Position numbers and translations under genes: made by a program. The notes beneath the pieces are model-generated. The model saw nothing but the letters and a program-made list of their open reading frames with translations, did no database searches and was not told the origin of the DNA. This document shows, piece by piece, positions 61,067-64,000 of a stretch of DNA of 64,000 bases (its first letter is position 1; each line of letters opens with the position of its first letter). This stretch comes from Macrocystis pyrifera (lineage: Eukaryota; Sar; Phaeophyceae; Laminariales; Laminariaceae): assembly GCA_031763025.1 (NCBI GenBank), contig JASSKH010000005.1, positions 14,660,128-14,724,127 on the forward strand. The letters run 5' to 3'.

Positions 61067-61780
61067 GTAAGTGTTCACCCACGAGGGCCACCATATAGTA
61101 GTTGTACGCTGATCATTTTTAGGAGTTTGACGTTGATACGCATTACTGCCGCAGCCGTCTCCCGCAGTGGGTCCCCATGAGTCACGTTTCAGTCAGTCAG
61201 GCTAAGTACAGTTGTTGGCGTACTACAACAAGTCCTGTAGAATCACAGCCCGGACAAGCACACATACCACCAACTAAGGTGTATTAATGTTACCCGTAAC
61301 ACATGGAGAGCGACAAAGCGTCTTGTCATTCGGTAGGGGAAACGCCTCTTCAGAGGGCATGGCGATTGGTTCCGTCCACTAGTTTTGCCGAGGATGGTTG
61401 ATGCTATGAGAACGAGACCCACACGTGTGCTGCCTAAATATCCTTTATCATGTCAAGCTGTGATATCGTTCGCCGCTCAAAAACCAACACCGACGATGCT
61501 GGGGAATACTTCTGCGTTTGAAGCACATCACCGCAAAGTGAAACGCACTGATTGAGTCCCGTTTTTGTGTGTTTTGTATTCATCGATTCCACCAATCCAC
61601 TTCCAGGTAGCATGTATGTTCAACGCGCGCCTTTCACGCGTTGTTCATTAAATCCAAGCATTGTTTCTCCAAGCACTTACCGTCGCGCGTAAAGCTGTAA
61701 AACGGCGAAGGTCAAGCCCCCATCGACGGACCTTGGTTTATGAAGCTCGCCGAAACGTTCGACCGTTCGCTGAGAAACAG

Positions 61781-61852
61781 ATCGCTCAGAGGCAATGAAA
61801 TATCCACGGTGGAACCAGGGACCTTCGTGGGCTCACCGGCGCTGGAATTTTT
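61781..61852 (+). CDS. LRR exon D
   Basis: 72-bp exon, acceptor GAAACAG and donor GTGAGC, reading SLRGNEISTVEPGTFVGSPA plus LEFL. Exact 24-residue unit, phase 2-2. The PGTFVG segment is the usual PxGxFxG of this LRR subtype. Confidence 0.78.
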
Positions 61853-61859
61853 GTGAGCG

Positions 61860-62900
61860 GTTGGGTTTTATAGCACATACATCTCATAGATTGTTAATAC
61901 CGGCGGCAGTTGGGGTGGGGAGGGGAGAATAATACTTGCTTGGTGACCCCGGATCTGGGAGGCGACGAGGATGGAGCGGGACGCGTAAGGCTAATATAAG
62001 TTATGGGAAGCACTAACATAGACAAGTATGTTCTAAAACTCGGAAAAATCAAAGTCTACGACACTGATAGGTACGTCGGCAGGGGCGGTCGGAATTTTTC
62101 TCAGACTACTGCGTACGACGCTCTCCGATGGTCATGCGCGCAATACAGTCTAGATATGCGTGCTTCATGTTTTGTCGCAGTAGACTACCAAGACTATTAG
62201 GATCAGGGGCCTCCAATGCCGGCAGACGCTTGCACAGAACCGGTCTCACAAAAGATGAAGGCCAAGCCTTTAGGGTAGAAGACCTTTAACCGAGACGTCC
62301 GAACGGCTACTGAGCGTCAAGAGCGCAGGTTCGCCGTTTCGAGTATGACATTGACGCGCGCTACTGTATATAGTGACTGTGACACATAAATGATCCGCAC
62401 CGAAACAAACTCGGGGAAAACGATACACTACCACCAGAAACAACGGGTTGGAAATCTTATACGGAGGTGTACGGTGCGCACGATCAACAGTTCCATAGCC
62501 TAAACGAGTAGCAATCTAAAACACACACAAAATATTCCAGCGATAAAGCATGAGTTATCAGGCGTGGTTTATAAGGCATCTCTTAGTGTGCATGGTAAAT
62601 ACGACATGCCTTTTCCTCGGTTGAGGCGTGCCGTCGGTCAGAAATAGTTAGTTTGCAAAGGCGCCACCTCCATATCGAAGCTCGGCTCCGTCAACCAAAA
62701 TGACGAAATCAGTTGACCAAACGATACCGCCAAAAAGATAACCGCGGGTACATGTGTGGTGTCCGTACTCTGCCATCTCCCTGTATAGATATGGCGGACA
62801 TGGACTAATATAGGTCTTCTGCATCCTAAGCTTGCAGCAACGGAATACTTGCCCCGGCATGGACATGCCCTTGCCCGATGGCGTTTTCTCTCCCTTACCG
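61860..62900. other. LRR gene intron
   Basis: Between LRR exons D and E. It contains a second copy (62341) of a motif, GAGTWTGACRTTGAYRCGC, also present at 61123. No further LRR exon found. Confidence 0.4.
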
Positions 62901-62903
62901 CAG

Positions 62904-62978
62904 GGAATTGGACTGGAACCGCTTGACAACTCTTACTTCCGAGGTGTTCGACGGCATAGGCGGATCTCTCGTTGAACT
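62904..62978 (+). CDS. LRR exon E
   Basis: 75-bp exon (25 residues), acceptor ACCGCAG and donor GTGAGT, reading ELDWNRLTTLTSEVFDGIGG plus SLVEL. One residue longer than standard; phase 2-2. Its 3' half and the start of the following intron recur at 63740-63835. Confidence 0.75.
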
Positions 62979-63717
62979 GTGAGTGAAGACCAACGCGAGG
63001 TTGGCTGTGCCGTGGGCACAGAGTCACAGAAAAAACTCTTAACCTGTACTCGCACACCTTGGGAGTCGTCGGGTTGTTGCAGTGACCATACCAGATTTGA
63101 TCTGGCTACGTACAAGCTCGTTCAAGCGTGTCCTCCGAAATTACGTTCGCCACGAATGCTGAATTTAGAGTTTTTCATCATAACCTGACCACCATGAACA
63201 GTGGGAGAGGAGGAAATAGTCTATGAAATATGGTTTAGTTTAGGACCTCGCAATGGCGCTAGTGCTAATCATATATGTTCCGACCACAGGCCGTCGAAAA
63301 AGTCAAGTAGTAAGAGGCGTTTTCCAACGAAGAAAATAATGTTCCCCTATTTTTTATCTTAACACCCCACATTCGAATTTATACCGAAATTAAGAAACGT
63401 GCGAGGCGATGCCGCTATTATTGCACGCTTGCCCGCCGCGCAATGGTCAAGTTGTCCAAGACGTTGTTTTAGATGAAGACCCCGAACGTTTGCACATGTG
63501 GTCGTATGCCTCTGCCGAACCGTTGACGGTTAGTTTTGCGATTTCATTCTTCTGTTTGCTGTAAAATTGGGATCCCTTGAAACACAACAATCCCAGCCAA
63601 GCGAAAACCTAAACGTCTGGCAAAAAAAGGGCAAACAGGAAATCGGTAGCGGGTCAGCAAGGGCTCATAGCATTAGTGTACGAGCCATCCTGATCCGTCC
63701 GTCTCAAAGCCCAGGAG

Positions 63718-63791
63718 CGCCTACTTGCGATCCTTGAAACTATGGAGGTGTTATCCTTGGACCAGCGTATAGGCGGATCTCTTATTCTACT
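63718..63791 (+). pseudogene. Decayed copy of LRR exon E
   Basis: The string ATAGGCGGATCTCT and the donor-side CTACTGTGAGTGGAGTAA match exon E and its donor (ATAGGCGGATCTCT ... CTGTGAGTGAAG). The following intron also matches in part (TTGGCTGT). The front half has a stop and no clean acceptor. It shows a segmental duplication of one exon with its flanking intron, about 813 bp apart. Confidence 0.6.
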
Positions 63792-64000
63792 GTGAGTGGA
63801 GTAAAACAAGGTGCGATATTGGCTGTATCGAAGATGCAAGCGATCGCTTAACTGGACCTGGGGGGTTGTCGTTTCGAGCAAGAATCGGCCAGTTAGCGCT
63901 GCACGGTCATGACATTGTCGAAAATATACACTACATTGTTGCTGGACGCACCAAGCCGGCAGGAAATGCTCTGGCTATCGCGCGAGGTGAACGTGGGGGC

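Noticed and set aside
61123-61177. Additional decayed LRR exon after a TTTTTAG acceptor
   Set aside because: The start matches a dispersed motif also at 62341, and the leucine spacing is poor, so the resemblance is better explained by that repeat.

Overview
This is a eukaryotic, gene-poor and repeat-rich stretch. There are no bacterial-style gene packs. Exons are short, their introns have GT/AG borders, and splice phases agree across many kilobases. The best guess is a brown alga (Phaeophyceae, Ectocarpus-like). The main reason is the right-hand array of leucine-rich-repeat (LRR) exons, each about 72 bases, holding one repeat and bounded by phase-2 introns, as described for Ectocarpus immune-receptor-like LRR genes. 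The mixture of copia, Ty3/gypsy, tyrosine-recombinase and LINE debris also fits a stramenopile. Species-level assignment is inference.

Left part (0-37 kb): the main genes lie on the minus strand and encode a secreted metallo-beta-lactamase (MBL) fold hydrolase. One copy appears intact. Exons 3-7 lie at 18.54-13.28 kb, and phase-compatible exons 1-2 (signal peptide and first half of the HxHxDH metal motif) lie at 36.97-35.90 kb. Joined, exons 1-7 give an open frame of exactly 408 codons, which would require a 17.4-kb intron 2. A second, decayed copy of exons 3-7 lies at 6.02-0.70 kb in the same order. It carries stops, broken splice sites and a lost metal-binding histidine. The introns and flanks hold a CACCATGGA minisatellite, three copies of a 109-bp MITE, a gypsy fragment, a LINE tail, a tyrosine-recombinase fragment, a retrotransposon LTR with the start of gag, several tandem duplications and a 1.4-kb fold-back element.

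Middle (37-54 kb): a two-copy tRNA-derived SINE family, two oppositely oriented interstitial telomeric tracts, a 5'-truncated copia element with several stops, a gypsy pol relic, a gag-like zinc-knuckle relic on the minus strand, and a 2.7-kb satellite of about 95-100-bp units with a higher-order period near 620 bp.

Right part (54-64 kb): an older degenerate tandem array, a GTT microsatellite, then from 58.8 kb to the right edge a plus-strand series of single LRR exons. Five are open and in the same phase and two are decayed, separated by introns of about 0.8-1.2 kb. The gene continues beyond the window. About 85-90% of the window shows no recognisable coding content.
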